IMG/VR virus record: IMGVR_UViG_3300030117_000100
Span: 1 to 49,006 of that record
Direction: 5' to 3' (one strand)
Length of the DNA: 49,006 nucleotides
From: a virus
Of the stretch, positions 23,972 to 30,033 are shown piece by piece (position 1 is the stretch's first letter; every line of letters begins with the position of its first letter). Both the position numbers and the translations under genes were made by a program. The notes below the pieces were generated by a model that was not told where the DNA came from, ran no database searches, and was given only the letters and a program-made list of their open reading frames with translations.

Positions 23972-24464
23972 ACTCGTTCCTCCATTCTGGCTCTCTACCC
24001 CAACGCCATGTCAAGGTAATATTGTTTTCTTTCCAACGATCATTCATATACATACGGTATGCTTCATGCACATCTGGATGTTCTGAATAATCAACTCCAC
24101 GTTCTAAATTCCTAGCACAGTTAGCAAACGGTGTCAAGCCCTCACTAGGAAAATATCCAGTAAAACTATATTGATCCAAGTCTGGTATGAGTTTACCAGA
24201 TTTATGATTGCCACCTTTCTGTAAATACAGATGTGCCATATGACTGAGCAACCACTTGAAGTTTTCTCGTGATTGCCTAGCCCAGATTGTACAAGGGTGG
24301 TTCAAGTACGCAACCTTGTACACTGATAGGTCAGTATCTGGACACAGTACACGCACTGCGGTAGACAACATTTGCGCAGATTCCAATATCATTTTGTTCT
24401 TGCGAATGTCGTCTAACCACTGTGCAGACTGCATCGGACACTTATCCAATGCAAATATATTCAT
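23964..24464 (-). CDS. Conserved phage protein, MNIFxLD...KMILExAQxLST family (166 aa)
   Basis: The N-terminus (MNIFALDKCPMQSAQWLDDI followed by RKNKMILESAQMLSTAVRVL) and the segment NHPCTIWARQSRENFKWLLS match a widespread phage protein I recognise by pattern. Relatives have been given uncertain nuclease or glycosylase names. In the usual form HVVKMILE, the His is replaced here by RKNKMILE. The C-terminal part (VHEAYRMYMNDRW, then WRWGREPEWRNEYG) is also typical. It overlaps the next gene by eight bases. A DNA-modification or repair role is possible but unproven. Confidence 0.7.
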   Translation of the reverse strand: MNIFALDKCPMQSAQWLDDIRKNKMILESAQMLSTAVRVLCPDTDLSVYKVAYLNHPCTIWARQSRENFKWLLSHMAHLYLQKGGNHKSGKLIPDLDQYSFTGYFPSEGLTPFANCARNLERGVDYSEHPDVHEAYRMYMNDRWKENNITLTWRWGREPEWRNEYG

Positions 24465-24467
24465 GTA

Positions 24468-24809
24468 TTAATTACTCCCTTTTGATAATGCCTCTACTTG
24501 ATTGATAACATAATGACTAGTATCACTCACAGCTTTCCTAAACTGAGCATACTCAGCCACAACTCTATTGTGCTCAGTCTTTAGCACCTTGAAGTTCTTG
24601 GCTATTCTCTCAGCCTTAGTGGGCATAGGTAGACGCCTTGCAACTTTTAAAGAGAAGCCATGCTTTCTAAGCCATAGAGTAAGCGCAGATCTGTGCATAC
24701 CGAAGTGGTCACAGACCTCCTGTTGTGTAATAGACGGATTGCCCATGTACATCTGACAAGCTGCAATTTGAACTTCTACATCGAAACGATTACCATTTGA
24801 ATTACCCAT
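24468..24809 (-). CDS. Helix-turn-helix protein (113 aa)
   Basis: Residues about 13-52 read as a transposase/Sigma70-like helix-turn-helix: VQIAACQMYMGNPSITQQEV, then CDHFGMHRSALTLWLRKHGF, with the turn at FGMHRS. A basic linker and a coiled-coil tail (NFKVLKTEHNRVVAEYAQFR) suggest dimerisation. It is the only evident DNA-binding regulator in the leftward operon and so a candidate for binding the ACTTWAAGT arrays. It starts nine bases after the 44-aa gene. Regulator role is inferred. Confidence 0.75.
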   Translation of the reverse strand: MGNSNGNRFDVEVQIAACQMYMGNPSITQQEVCDHFGMHRSALTLWLRKHGFSLKVARRLPMPTKAERIAKNFKVLKTEHNRVVAEYAQFRKAVSDTSHYVINQVEALSKGSN

Positions 24810-24818
24810 AATGATCTC

Positions 24819-24953
24819 CTATAATTTGGGTTTCACTTCTACCTTAAATCCCTTGGACTTAAGCACTCTTACGGTCTTATCGACCTCACGCAATGGGAAT
24901 GAGCAAATGCACTTCCCATCTACATACAACCAGACGTAACGTGAATATATCAT
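24819..24953 (-). CDS. Small protein coupled by ATGA (44 aa)
   Basis: The frame reads MIYSRYVWLYVDGKCICSFP LREVDKTVRVLKSKG... and ends EVKPKL. Its ATG overlaps the previous stop. A beta hairpin followed by a Lys-rich helix and strand gives a compact alpha/beta look, similar to small HicA-like folds (VLKSKGFKVEVK), but it lacks the usual His. Function unknown. Good coupling and coding-like sequence support it. Confidence 0.6.
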   Translation of the reverse strand: MIYSRYVWLYVDGKCICSFPLREVDKTVRVLKSKGFKVEVKPKL

Positions 24954-25174
24954 TCGTTAGACACAATACGGCTGACAGTATCCTCTGCAAACTTTATAGT
25001 ACCATCGGGTAGATGCACCTCAAGCTCCATATCGGTATGCCCGAAGTCACTATCCCTGCGTTGCAATCTACACACGATTTCATTTAGACTACTACCTGTT
25101 TCATCTAACATTACTGGTTTTTCTGCACCCATTGGGTAATACCAACCAGTTAAAATTACACTATGATTTTCCAT
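24950..25174 (-). CDS. Small acidic hypothetical protein (74 aa)
   Basis: A beta-rich, acidic protein (NHSVILTGWYYPMGAEKPVM, DMELEVHLPDGTIKFAEDTV). There are no Cys pairs or membrane segments, except a possible surface patch. Its start overlaps the preceding 38-aa frame by 14 bases, and its stop forms ATGA with the next gene. No family recognised. Confidence 0.6.
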   Translation of the reverse strand: MENHSVILTGWYYPMGAEKPVMLDETGSSLNEIVCRLQRRDSDFGHTDMELEVHLPDGTIKFAEDTVSRIVSNE

Positions 25175-25277
25175 TATTCATTATCCTTTCACAGATTGAT
25201 CGGATGCGTGTGATGACAATAACTTTACCATTGTCACCATACAACACCCACTTTTTACCATTATACACTAACTGCAT
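25161..25277 (-). CDS. Small basic protein (38 aa)
   Basis: MQLVYNGKKWVLYGDNGKVI followed by VITRIRSICERIMNNGKS. It starts two bases after the previous stop and runs into the next gene. The first half is a typical beta hairpin with Gly turns, the second a basic helix. It is likely a true mini-gene in this tightly packed set. Function unknown. Confidence 0.55.
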   Translation of the reverse strand: MQLVYNGKKWVLYGDNGKVIVITRIRSICERIMNNGKS

Positions 25278-25279
25278 AA

Positions 25280-25576
25280 CTACCAAACCCACTTTAATTC
25301 AGATGGTTTATGCAAGCTATAATATTGCGCACCATCAGCCCATGCGTAGTAGTCACGTTCAAATCGCATTACTTCCATGACTGACGCATTGATGATAAAA
25401 GAACGATTGAACTTTTGCCCATCGCAGTCACTTCCCCAAGTAAACACACCTATCTCACCATGCTCTGCATACGCATTGAGCTTGTTCAATAGACGCAGTC
25501 TACCTACTAACCAGTCACCATTACCGTAGCTTTTACACTGCTTGCGTAATGATCTTTTCATAAGTTTCGTTATCAT
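25280..25576 (-). CDS. Hypothetical protein (98 aa)
   Basis: The start ATG follows GAGAGAGGAGTATAAC, a strong ribosome-binding site. A basic N-terminus (MKRSLRKQCKSYGNGDWLVG) is followed by an aromatic-rich body with EIGVFTWGSDCDGQKFNRSF and DYYAWADGAQYYS. No known motif or membrane segment. It is the first gene after a terminator-like hairpin, so expression may need read-through or an unseen promoter. Function unknown. Confidence 0.65.
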   Translation of the reverse strand: MITKLMKRSLRKQCKSYGNGDWLVGRLRLLNKLNAYAEHGEIGVFTWGSDCDGQKFNRSFIINASVMEVMRFERDYYAWADGAQYYSLHKPSELKWVW

Positions 25577-25613
25577 GTTATACTCCTCTCTCTCTCAGAT
25601 TAACATGAGAAAA

Positions 25614-25637
25614 CACCCGACAGAATACTATCGGGTG
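25614..25637 (-). terminator. Terminator after first leftward gene
   Basis: On the minus strand CACCCGA (25637-25631), ten-base loop, TCGGGTG (25620-25614), then TTTTCTC. It would end or attenuate transcription after the 171-aa gene and so separate that gene's level from the long downstream operon. Confidence 0.75.
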
Positions 25638-25658
25638 CTTATCTAATATTAAACAAAG

Positions 25659-25673
25659 TGTTATATTATAACA
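25659..25673. promoter_or_regulatory. Palindrome TGTTATA-T-TATAACA
   Basis: A perfect 15-base odd palindrome lies directly after the stop of the 171-aa gene. Related half sites TGTTATA recur near 26974 and as ATGTTATAACAT at 27052-27063, so it may be an operator. Confidence 0.55.
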
Positions 25674-26189
25674 TTACGCTGCTGCTGTAATGCCTTTTTT
25701 GTCCATAATCTTTTTGTTGTTTAATTCTTTTTGAACCACTTGCAATGCTGCTATCATAGCGCCAATACGCTCTGGATTGCGTTTAGCAACGCCTTGAGCA
25801 TACTTGACTGGATCAAAGTCTACTACTTCTGCTTCTGTTCTAAATGCAATAGACCATTTAGACCCCCGCATTGAAATGCCATCGGCAACTAACTGGTTGA
25901 GTGTATCAACTGCACTATTCGTTAGCGTAGCATTTTTAGTTTTAATACGATGTTGATTAGTCTTTTTATCAATATTAATACTAACTCCAGACCATATTGC
26001 TCTAATGGTTAATTCAAAATTATTAGCACCATCTCTTTTAGATTTAATCTTATCTAACATCATAGCGATAATAGATGTGTCACCAGTTTTGATAGCATGG
26101 TTTACAGCGTCAAGAGTATTTTGACCCATTGCAATACCATTGCCTAAGTTACGTGAAAAGCTACCAACGAATTTTTTAATATCTTGCAT
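25674..26189 (-). CDS. First leftward gene, conserved unknown protein (171 aa)
   Basis: A soluble helical protein: MQDIKKFVGSFSRNLGNGIA, NHAIKTGDTSIIAMMLDKIK, KSKRDGANNFELTIRAIWSG, and an end rich in Lys and Ala. It is moderately basic. The Ser/Asn-rich segment around KKTNQHRIKTKNATLTNSAV could touch nucleic acid. It is closest to the leftward promoter and followed by its own terminator, as expected for a highly expressed early protein. No family recognised; an early host-interaction or DNA-binding role is inferred from position only. Confidence 0.7.
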   Translation of the reverse strand: MQDIKKFVGSFSRNLGNGIAMGQNTLDAVNHAIKTGDTSIIAMMLDKIKSKRDGANNFELTIRAIWSGVSINIDKKTNQHRIKTKNATLTNSAVDTLNQLVADGISMRGSKWSIAFRTEAEVVDFDPVKYAQGVAKRNPERIGAMIAALQVVQKELNNKKIMDKKGITAAA

Positions 26190-26235
26190 TGTATATCTCC
26201 TATTAATGCAATTACTGTTATCGGCATAACCTAAT

Positions 26236-26268
26236 ATTATACCGTCAATGTACTACGTGAATACATTG
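26236..26268 (-). promoter_or_regulatory. Leftward promoter with overlapping palindrome
   Basis: On the minus strand TATAAT (26241-26236) lies about 47 bases before the ATG of the 171-aa gene. The -35 area is weak but is covered by a perfect inverted repeat CAATGTA-N9-TACATTG (26246-26268), a good operator candidate for control of the leftward operon. Confidence 0.55.
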
Positions 26269-26280
26269 AAAGTATAACAT

Positions 26281-26309
26281 AGGGCATCAAGTATAAAACC
26301 TGATGCCCT
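26281..26309. other. Strong hairpin AGGGCATCA-N11-TGATGCCCT
   Basis: A perfect nine-pair stem lies between the leftward promoter and the structured region. For leftward RNA it would form near the 3' end of the candidate noncoding RNA; no clean T run follows on either strand, so it may be a processing or protecting structure rather than a terminator. Confidence 0.65.
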
Positions 26310-26319
26310 AAAACCTTTT

Positions 26320-26820
26320 AACATTCTGGCGATATCCCCTAATGTTTTTAACCGTAGTTAGCGGCTAAAAATAAATATCCGATTGATATGTAGAACTGTA
26401 TACATACCGCACAAAATACTTGGGACTGTTACCCTTTTTCATTTTCGAGTTTTGCGTTTGCTGCTCGTTACCCTTTATCAACCTATTATCTATACTGAGG
26501 CATCTCAAATACTGAGGACTGCTTCTATATGAAGCTACGCTTTTCACTTAGACATAATCTAAGCTAGTTTGAGCTATACCCTAAGACACTATTTGAATAC
26601 CTACCTTTGGAGTAGGCAACAACTAGAATTGTTTTAGCTGAGTATCGGTAAATGTAACGTTACCATAATTACATATCGGTTTACGAATATGGATAGATCT
26701 ACTAGTTAAACCACCGATTGAGAATAACCGTTCAGTGTAGATCTAAAATGTCAAATATCGTGGGCTTACAAGTGAGGGCTAAAACTCCGACTACTGCTTT
26801 GCCATGACCCTTAAATAAAG
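26320..26820 (-). ncRNA. Candidate large structured noncoding RNA
   Basis: There is no credible coding frame on either strand, yet the stretch is packed with perfect short stems on the minus strand: TAGATCTAC/GTAGATCTA, CCATA/TATGG, AACAA/TTGTT, CCTAC/GTAGG, CTTAGA/TCTAAG (5-base loop), GCTTC/GAAGC (5-base loop), CTCA/TGAG, CGAG/CTCG and GATAT/ATATC. It also has direct repeats CCTCAGTAT (two) and AAAGGGTAAC (two, flanking the CGAG stem). A TTGACT (26839-26834) could start leftward transcription. Strand choice and limits are inference. Giant phage RNAs such as GOLLD or ROOL are the nearest concept; I cannot match it to either. Confidence 0.4.
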
Positions 26821-26849
26821 CAATAATCCGTATAGTCAAGAAAAAATAT

Positions 26850-27235
26850 TAATCAGCCAGATAGGTATAAAAAAATCAGTCGGTAAATCAGATATGGTGT
26901 ACATAACTTTTCTGTAACTGATAATCATTCGCAATTATCATGTCATAACAGCCAGAATAGCCGCTATGTAATGTTATATTGTATAAAATTGTAAGTATTA
27001 TCAGTTAGTTACTTTAAAATTATGATAGTTTCTACAAACTGGCTAAACGCAATGTTATAACATAACAGCCGCATGGGTCATGGGGGGTATGCCCGTAGCT
27101 ATATATGGTTAATGACAGAGATGTGATTTTTTAGTTTGGACAAAATGTCGCACCTTTTACTAAAAACTGGCTGTTAACCTTAATTTTGTGATCACAAATA
27201 TAAAAACGCAACGTATTTAAAATAAAATTAAAAAA
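26850..27235. other. AT-rich noncoding control region, possible replication origin
   Basis: No gene is seen. It contains two CATAACAGCC direct repeats (near 26944 and 27061), two AATGTTATA repeats, the palindrome ATGTTATAACAT (27052-27063), a G-run element with TATGCCC downstream (about 27072-27095) and the palindrome TTTGTGATCACAAA (27185-27198). It lies at the divergence point of the two transcription units, where origins are often found. Origin function is inference. Confidence 0.4.
27185..27198. promoter_or_regulatory. Palindromic site TTTGTGATCACAAA
   Basis: A perfect 14-base palindrome 41 bases upstream of the -35 of the rightward promoter. It has TGTGA/TCACA arms like CRP sites but without the six-base spacer, so a CRP match is not claimed. 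It probably binds a dimeric regulator. Confidence 0.5.
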
Positions 27236-27239
27236 GTAG

Positions 27240-27268
27240 TTGACTTCGGAGGCAACATACATTATAAT
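27240..27268 (+). promoter_or_regulatory. Main rightward promoter TTGACT-17-TATAAT
   Basis: TTGACT (27240-27245), 17 bases, TATAAT (27263-27268): a near-consensus sigma70 promoter. The expected start falls inside the first ACTTWAAGT-like copy (27272-27280), so a protein bound there would block it. The leader RNA to the first gene would be about 190 nt. Confidence 0.85.
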
Positions 27269-27271
27269 TAT

Positions 27272-27366
27272 ACTTAATGTATACTTAAAGTAACCTTAAG
27301 TTTATTAATTACTACTAATATTAATAGTTATTATATACTTTAAGTAACTTTAAGTATACTTTAGTC
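27272..27366. repeat. Phased ACTTWAAGT operator-like array B (rightward operon)
   Basis: Left half copies at 27272-27280, 27283-27291 and 27293-27301. Right half copies at 27337-27345, 27347-27355 and 27358-27366, the last degenerate. Spacing is 10-11 bp, one helical turn, on both sides of an AT core containing TACTACTAATATTAATAG. It closely mirrors array A at the integrase promoter. Confidence 0.85.
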
Positions 27367-27427
27367 ATTACTAGAAACGATAAGAAGTAAAAATTATAAC
27401 TTTTTTTGTCGTAGCACATAAAAAGTG

Positions 27428-27456
27428 TTGACTTTACCAAAAAATTTAGGTATAAC
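27428..27456 (+). promoter_or_regulatory. Second rightward promoter TTGACT-17-TATAAC
   Basis: TTGACT (27428-27433), 17 bases, TATAAC (27451-27456) followed by TA. It is so close to the first ATG (27460) that a transcript from here would begin at or after that codon, implying leaderless translation or use of the Met codon at 27475. Confidence 0.7.
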
Positions 27457-27459
27457 TAG

Positions 27460-27714
27460 ATGAAGAAACCAGTAATGTATTCTTCTGACAATGTTGTGGA
27501 AGAATTTTACAGGGCATTAGCTTCAGAAGATGAAGGTAAACTACGTAGAGTACACATTCCTAGATCCGATGTATTCTACATTAGAGAAAAAATACGAAAT
27601 GATACAGGTATAAAGTACTCTCTAGACAGGGTAGAGAGAGCTATGTACCTTGAAGGCTATTTAAAAGCACGAGATGTGTTAGATCCTAGAAGAAAACGAG
27701 ATTGGGAAGACTAA
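27460..27714 (+). CDS. First rightward gene, unknown protein (84 aa)
   Basis: A charged, helical, slightly basic protein (VHIPRSDVFYIREKIRNDTG, RVERAMYLEGYLKARDVLDP). No ribosome-binding site precedes the ATG at 27460; a second Met is at 27475. The promoter at 27428-27456 almost abuts it, so the true start depends on which promoter is used. The stop touches the next ATG. It is conserved-looking but has no known domain to me. Position suggests an early-expressed rightward gene, possibly regulatory. Confidence 0.65.
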   Translation: MKKPVMYSSDNVVEEFYRALASEDEGKLRRVHIPRSDVFYIREKIRNDTGIKYSLDRVERAMYLEGYLKARDVLDPRRKRDWED

Positions 27715-28044
27715 ATGGTAGTAGACTTTGACATTGATGGTGATGGAAAGATTACAGAACAAGAAGTAGCTATGAAAGAGCGTATGCTCGAAGTAGAACT
27801 ACGAGAAGAAAAGGCAGAATCTCAGAAAAAAATGGCTTGGATAGCCATGGTGATGATGATTGGCTTTACAGTTGTTCTATTTACACCTCTAATGTCAGAT
27901 ACACGAGTAGCAGCCCTTGCAGATTTGCTTGGGTTGTTTTATATTGCACAAACTGGTATAGTAGCAGCATATATGGGTGCTACAGCATACATGGCAGGTA
28001 AGCCAATGGGCAATAGGGTAGCAATGCAGAAGGATATGAGATGA
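27715..28044 (+). CDS. EF-hand plus two-span membrane protein (holin candidate)
   Basis: The product has 109 aa. A canonical 12-residue EF-hand loop DIDGDGKITEQE lies at the N-terminus. A charged coiled helix (MKERMLEVELREEKAESQKK) follows, then two membrane spans (about residues 42-61 and 70-90: AWIAMVMMIGFTVVLFTPLM; LLGLFYIAQTGIVAAYMG). It overlaps the M15 endolysin gene by four bases. Two spans with charged ends, next to an endolysin, fit a class II holin. A calcium-type loop on such a protein is unusual. Holin function is inferred from context. Confidence 0.65.
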   Translation: MVVDFDIDGDGKITEQEVAMKERMLEVELREEKAESQKKMAWIAMVMMIGFTVVLFTPLMSDTRVAALADLLGLFYIAQTGIVAAYMGATAYMAGKPMGNRVAMQKDMR

Positions 28045-28508
28045 GTTTTAGATTAAGTCAGAGATCAATGGACAAATTAGAGGGTGTACATCCAGCTATG
28101 ACTGGAGTTGTAGAAAGAGCTATACAACTTACAGATGTAGACTTTGGAGTTACACAGGGTATACGTACCTTTGAAGAACAGCAAGCTAATGTAGCTGCAG
28201 GAAGATCTCAGACTATGAAATCTAAACACCTACTACAGGATGATGGCTTTAGCCATGCAGTTGATGTAGTAGCTTATGTAGGACCAGATGTATCCTGGGA
28301 GTTAAATTTATACGATAACATCTGCGATGCTTTTAAACAAGCAGCAGAAGAGACTGGTGCAGCCGTAAAGTGGGGAGCTGCCTGGTCTGAGGGAGATATT
28401 AGGTCGTATCCTGGCACAGCAGAGGATGCTATGATGGCATATGTAGACTTACGTAGGTCACAGGGACGTAGACCTTTCATTGATGCGCCTCACTTTGAGT
28501 TAATGTAG
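28041..28508 (+). CDS. M15-family L,D-/D,D-peptidase endolysin
   Basis: The product has 155 aa. The zinc motif is SxH...GxxHAxD: Ser61-Lys-His63, then a longer loop LLQDDGFS, then His72-Ala-Val-Asp75, with the third ligand His151 in DAPHFEL. The N-terminus (SQRSMDKLEGVHPAMTGVVE) is standard for phage M15C peptidases that cut peptidoglycan peptides. The loop between the first His and Asp is about five residues longer than usual. No signal peptide, so it needs a holin; the EF-hand membrane protein precedes it. Lysis at the end of infection. Confidence 0.88.
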   Translation: MSFRLSQRSMDKLEGVHPAMTGVVERAIQLTDVDFGVTQGIRTFEEQQANVAAGRSQTMKSKHLLQDDGFSHAVDVVAYVGPDVSWELNLYDNICDAFKQAAEETGAAVKWGAAWSEGDIRSYPGTAEDAMMAYVDLRRSQGRRPFIDAPHFELM

Positions 28509-28717
28509 TGAAAGAATTTATATTGGTTATAAGTATGTGGGGCAACACTGGTGAAGAGTGGGTCTACACAGGTAATCAATATATTATGCAGGAGCTGTTT
28601 ACTAAACAACAGTGTGAAGTAATTGCTCAAAATGCAAACTGGGAAAAGTATGAAGAGAATGAATACTTAGGTTTGCAGTTTGATTGTTTTAACAAAGCTG
28701 ATAGAGAGTGGAAGTAA
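28508..28717 (+). CDS. Small exported-type protein with Cys pair, GTG start (69 aa)
   Basis: The GTG overlaps the endolysin stop region. A hydrophobic start (MKEFILVISMWG) is followed by ELFTKQQCEVIAQNANWEKY...LQFDCFNKADR. The F-x-T-x-x-x-C ... Cys layout matches genes at 19640 and 30033. It is likely exported and disulfide-bonded. Placed between endolysin and spanin-like genes, it could belong to the lysis set. Function unknown. Confidence 0.65.
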   Translation: MKEFILVISMWGNTGEEWVYTGNQYIMQELFTKQQCEVIAQNANWEKYEENEYLGLQFDCFNKADREWK

Positions 28718-29101
28718 ATGAGATGGTTACTGGTCGTGCTATTTTTATCTTCTTGTGGTTTGAGTACTCTGCTACCGCTAGGCGGATCAGGCGGGCCTAC
28801 AGTAAATTCTAATGCACAGATAGGTGCAGAGAATAGACAGGCAGTAATGAGTGTCGAGCAGACTGAAGAGGTTACTGCAGGTAGAGACGTTATACAAACT
28901 GAAGTTACAAAAGAAGTAGAGACAGGCAAAGTGGAAAACTTAGATATTATAAATACTAACATACCTCCTTGGGTAATGTTACTTCTAATACTTGGTTGGT
29001 TATTACCAACTCCAACAGAGATAGCTAGAGGTTTTATGAATTTTGTACTTACGTTATTTGGAAGAAAAGATAACCCAAAGTACGAAAGATATAAAACATG
29101 A
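28718..29101 (+). CDS. Candidate unimolecular spanin (lipoprotein with C-terminal span)
   Basis: The product has 127 aa. The N-terminus MRWLLVVLFLSSCGLSTLLP ends in a lipobox (FLSSC), with lipidation expected at Cys13. A polar, Gln/Glu/Thr-rich middle (residues about 30-85) is followed by a membrane span (PPWVMLLLILGWLLP, about residues 87-102) and a basic end. Outer-membrane lipid anchor plus inner-membrane span is the layout of T1-type u-spanins, which fuse the membranes at lysis. It lies directly after the endolysin genes. This role is inferred from topology. Confidence 0.65.
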   Translation: MRWLLVVLFLSSCGLSTLLPLGGSGGPTVNSNAQIGAENRQAVMSVEQTEEVTAGRDVIQTEVTKEVETGKVENLDIINTNIPPWVMLLLILGWLLPTPTEIARGFMNFVLTLFGRKDNPKYERYKT

Positions 29102-29340
29102 GAAACTATAGAAGTGAGTATAAGAAGTATCAAGGTACGGCTACACAAAAAAAGAATAGAGCTTCACGTAATGCAGCTCGCAATACGTTGAAGAAAGTAG
29201 GAGTAGTAAAAAAAGGCGATGGTAAGGACGTAAACCATCGTAATGGTAATCCTAGAGACAATAGGACAAAGAATCTGTCAGTTACAACTAAACGTGCTAA
29301 CAGATCTTTTCCTAGAAATAGTAGAGCAGGAAAGAAGTAA
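29098..29340 (+). CDS. Basic HNH-like mini-protein (80 aa)
   Basis: Very rich in Lys, Arg and Asn. The segment KDVNHRNGNPRDNRTKNLSV followed by TTKRANRSF resembles the first half of an HNH motif (H-x-N-G-x3-DNR-x2-NL-x7-N), but the final His is absent, so nuclease activity is doubtful. Related small proteins are common in marine phages. First of five consecutive basic genes. ATGA overlap with the spanin gene. Confidence 0.7.
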   Translation: MRNYRSEYKKYQGTATQKKNRASRNAARNTLKKVGVVKKGDGKDVNHRNGNPRDNRTKNLSVTTKRANRSFPRNSRAGKK

Positions 29341-29630
29341 TGGCTGCAAAAAAAGGTTCTATGAAAGGTCACACTATAAAAGGAGGTCACAAACGCCCCA
29401 CTAAAAAGGGTGCAGGTATGACAGCTAAGGGTGTGGCAAAGTACCGAAGAGATAATCCTGGATCTAAACTTAAAACAGCCGTTACCGAAGATAAACCAAG
29501 AAGCAAAGCTAGAGCTGCAAGACGTAAGTCTTTCTGTGCTAGATCTGCAGGACAAATGAAAAAATTTCCAAAAGCGGCTAAGAATCCTAATTCAAGATTA
29601 AGACAAGCTCGCAGAAGATGGAAGTGTTAG
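29340..29630 (+). CDS. Basic conserved protein, DUF6321-like (96 aa)
   Basis: The pattern KKGAGMTAKGVAKYRRDNPG, SKLKTAVTE, RRKSFCARSAGQMKKFPKAA and RLRQARRRWKC matches a marine-phage family I remember as DUF6321 (not verified). A conserved Cys sits in SFCARS and one at the very C-terminus. Net charge is strongly positive, fitting DNA or RNA binding, perhaps packaged with the genome. Function unknown. Confidence 0.75.
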   Translation: MAAKKGSMKGHTIKGGHKRPTKKGAGMTAKGVAKYRRDNPGSKLKTAVTEDKPRSKARAARRKSFCARSAGQMKKFPKAAKNPNSRLRQARRRWKC

Positions 29631-29646
29631 ATATAAGGAATTAAAA

Positions 29647-30033
29647 ATGAAGACAACTACAATGGTAATAACCATTGCTGCTGCAATGGGTTTTCTTGCA
29701 ATAGCAGCAACTAAAGCAGCATCTATGGATTTTTCTGTCGCAGGGCAGACAGTATCTATCGGTGCAGACTCTGACATGAACTATACCACTGGTGTAGAAG
29801 AATGGGAGTGGGAACTAACACCATCAGCAGGATTAACTGCTATGGGTATTGGACTAAGTGTAGCTACTGACATTGATATGCTAGAGCTAGACGAGGGAGA
29901 CATCTTTCAAGGTCTAGACTTTACTGCAGACTATACTGTACCAAACACAAATATTAGTTTATATACTGAAGTATCTACCGACTCAGACTTAGAGTTTGGT
30001 GATGTAACAGTAGGAGCTATGGTTAGCTTCTAA
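29647..30033 (+). CDS. Secreted beta-rich porin-like mini-protein (128 aa)
   Basis: A clear signal peptide (MKTTTMVITIAAAMGFLAIA ATKAAS, cleavage near residue 26) is followed by about 100 residues of alternating beta strands with many Asp, Thr and Gly, e.g. LTPSAGLTAMGIGLSVATDI and PNTNISLYTEVSTDSDLEFG. It ends VTVGAMVSF, with a terminal Phe as in outer-membrane barrel proteins. It is too short for a full porin, so it may be a half-barrel, a mini-barrel or a periplasmic protein. Possible roles are superinfection exclusion or envelope change. Unique among its basic neighbours. Confidence 0.7.
   Translation: MKTTTMVITIAAAMGFLAIAATKAASMDFSVAGQTVSIGADSDMNYTTGVEEWEWELTPSAGLTAMGIGLSVATDIDMLELDEGDIFQGLDFTADYTVPNTNISLYTEVSTDSDLEFGDVTVGAMVSF

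Noticed and set aside
26365-26547. Open frame of 60 codons on the minus strand inside the structured region
   Set aside because: No good ribosome-binding site, poor coding character, and it overlaps the direct repeats and stems; better explained as part of a noncoding RNA.
21275-27366. CRISPR-like reading of the repeated ACTTWAAGT units
   Set aside because: Units are 9 bp, phased at 10-11 bp without spacers, and palindromic; they look like operators.
26190-27459. tRNA genes in the large noncoding region
   Set aside because: No cloverleaf with T-arm GTTCRA and matched acceptor stems was found on either strand by eye.
28627-29148. 173-codon minus-strand frame opposite the spanin-like gene
   Set aside because: Opposite to a well-packed rightward operon with coupled starts; no promoter or ribosome-binding site.
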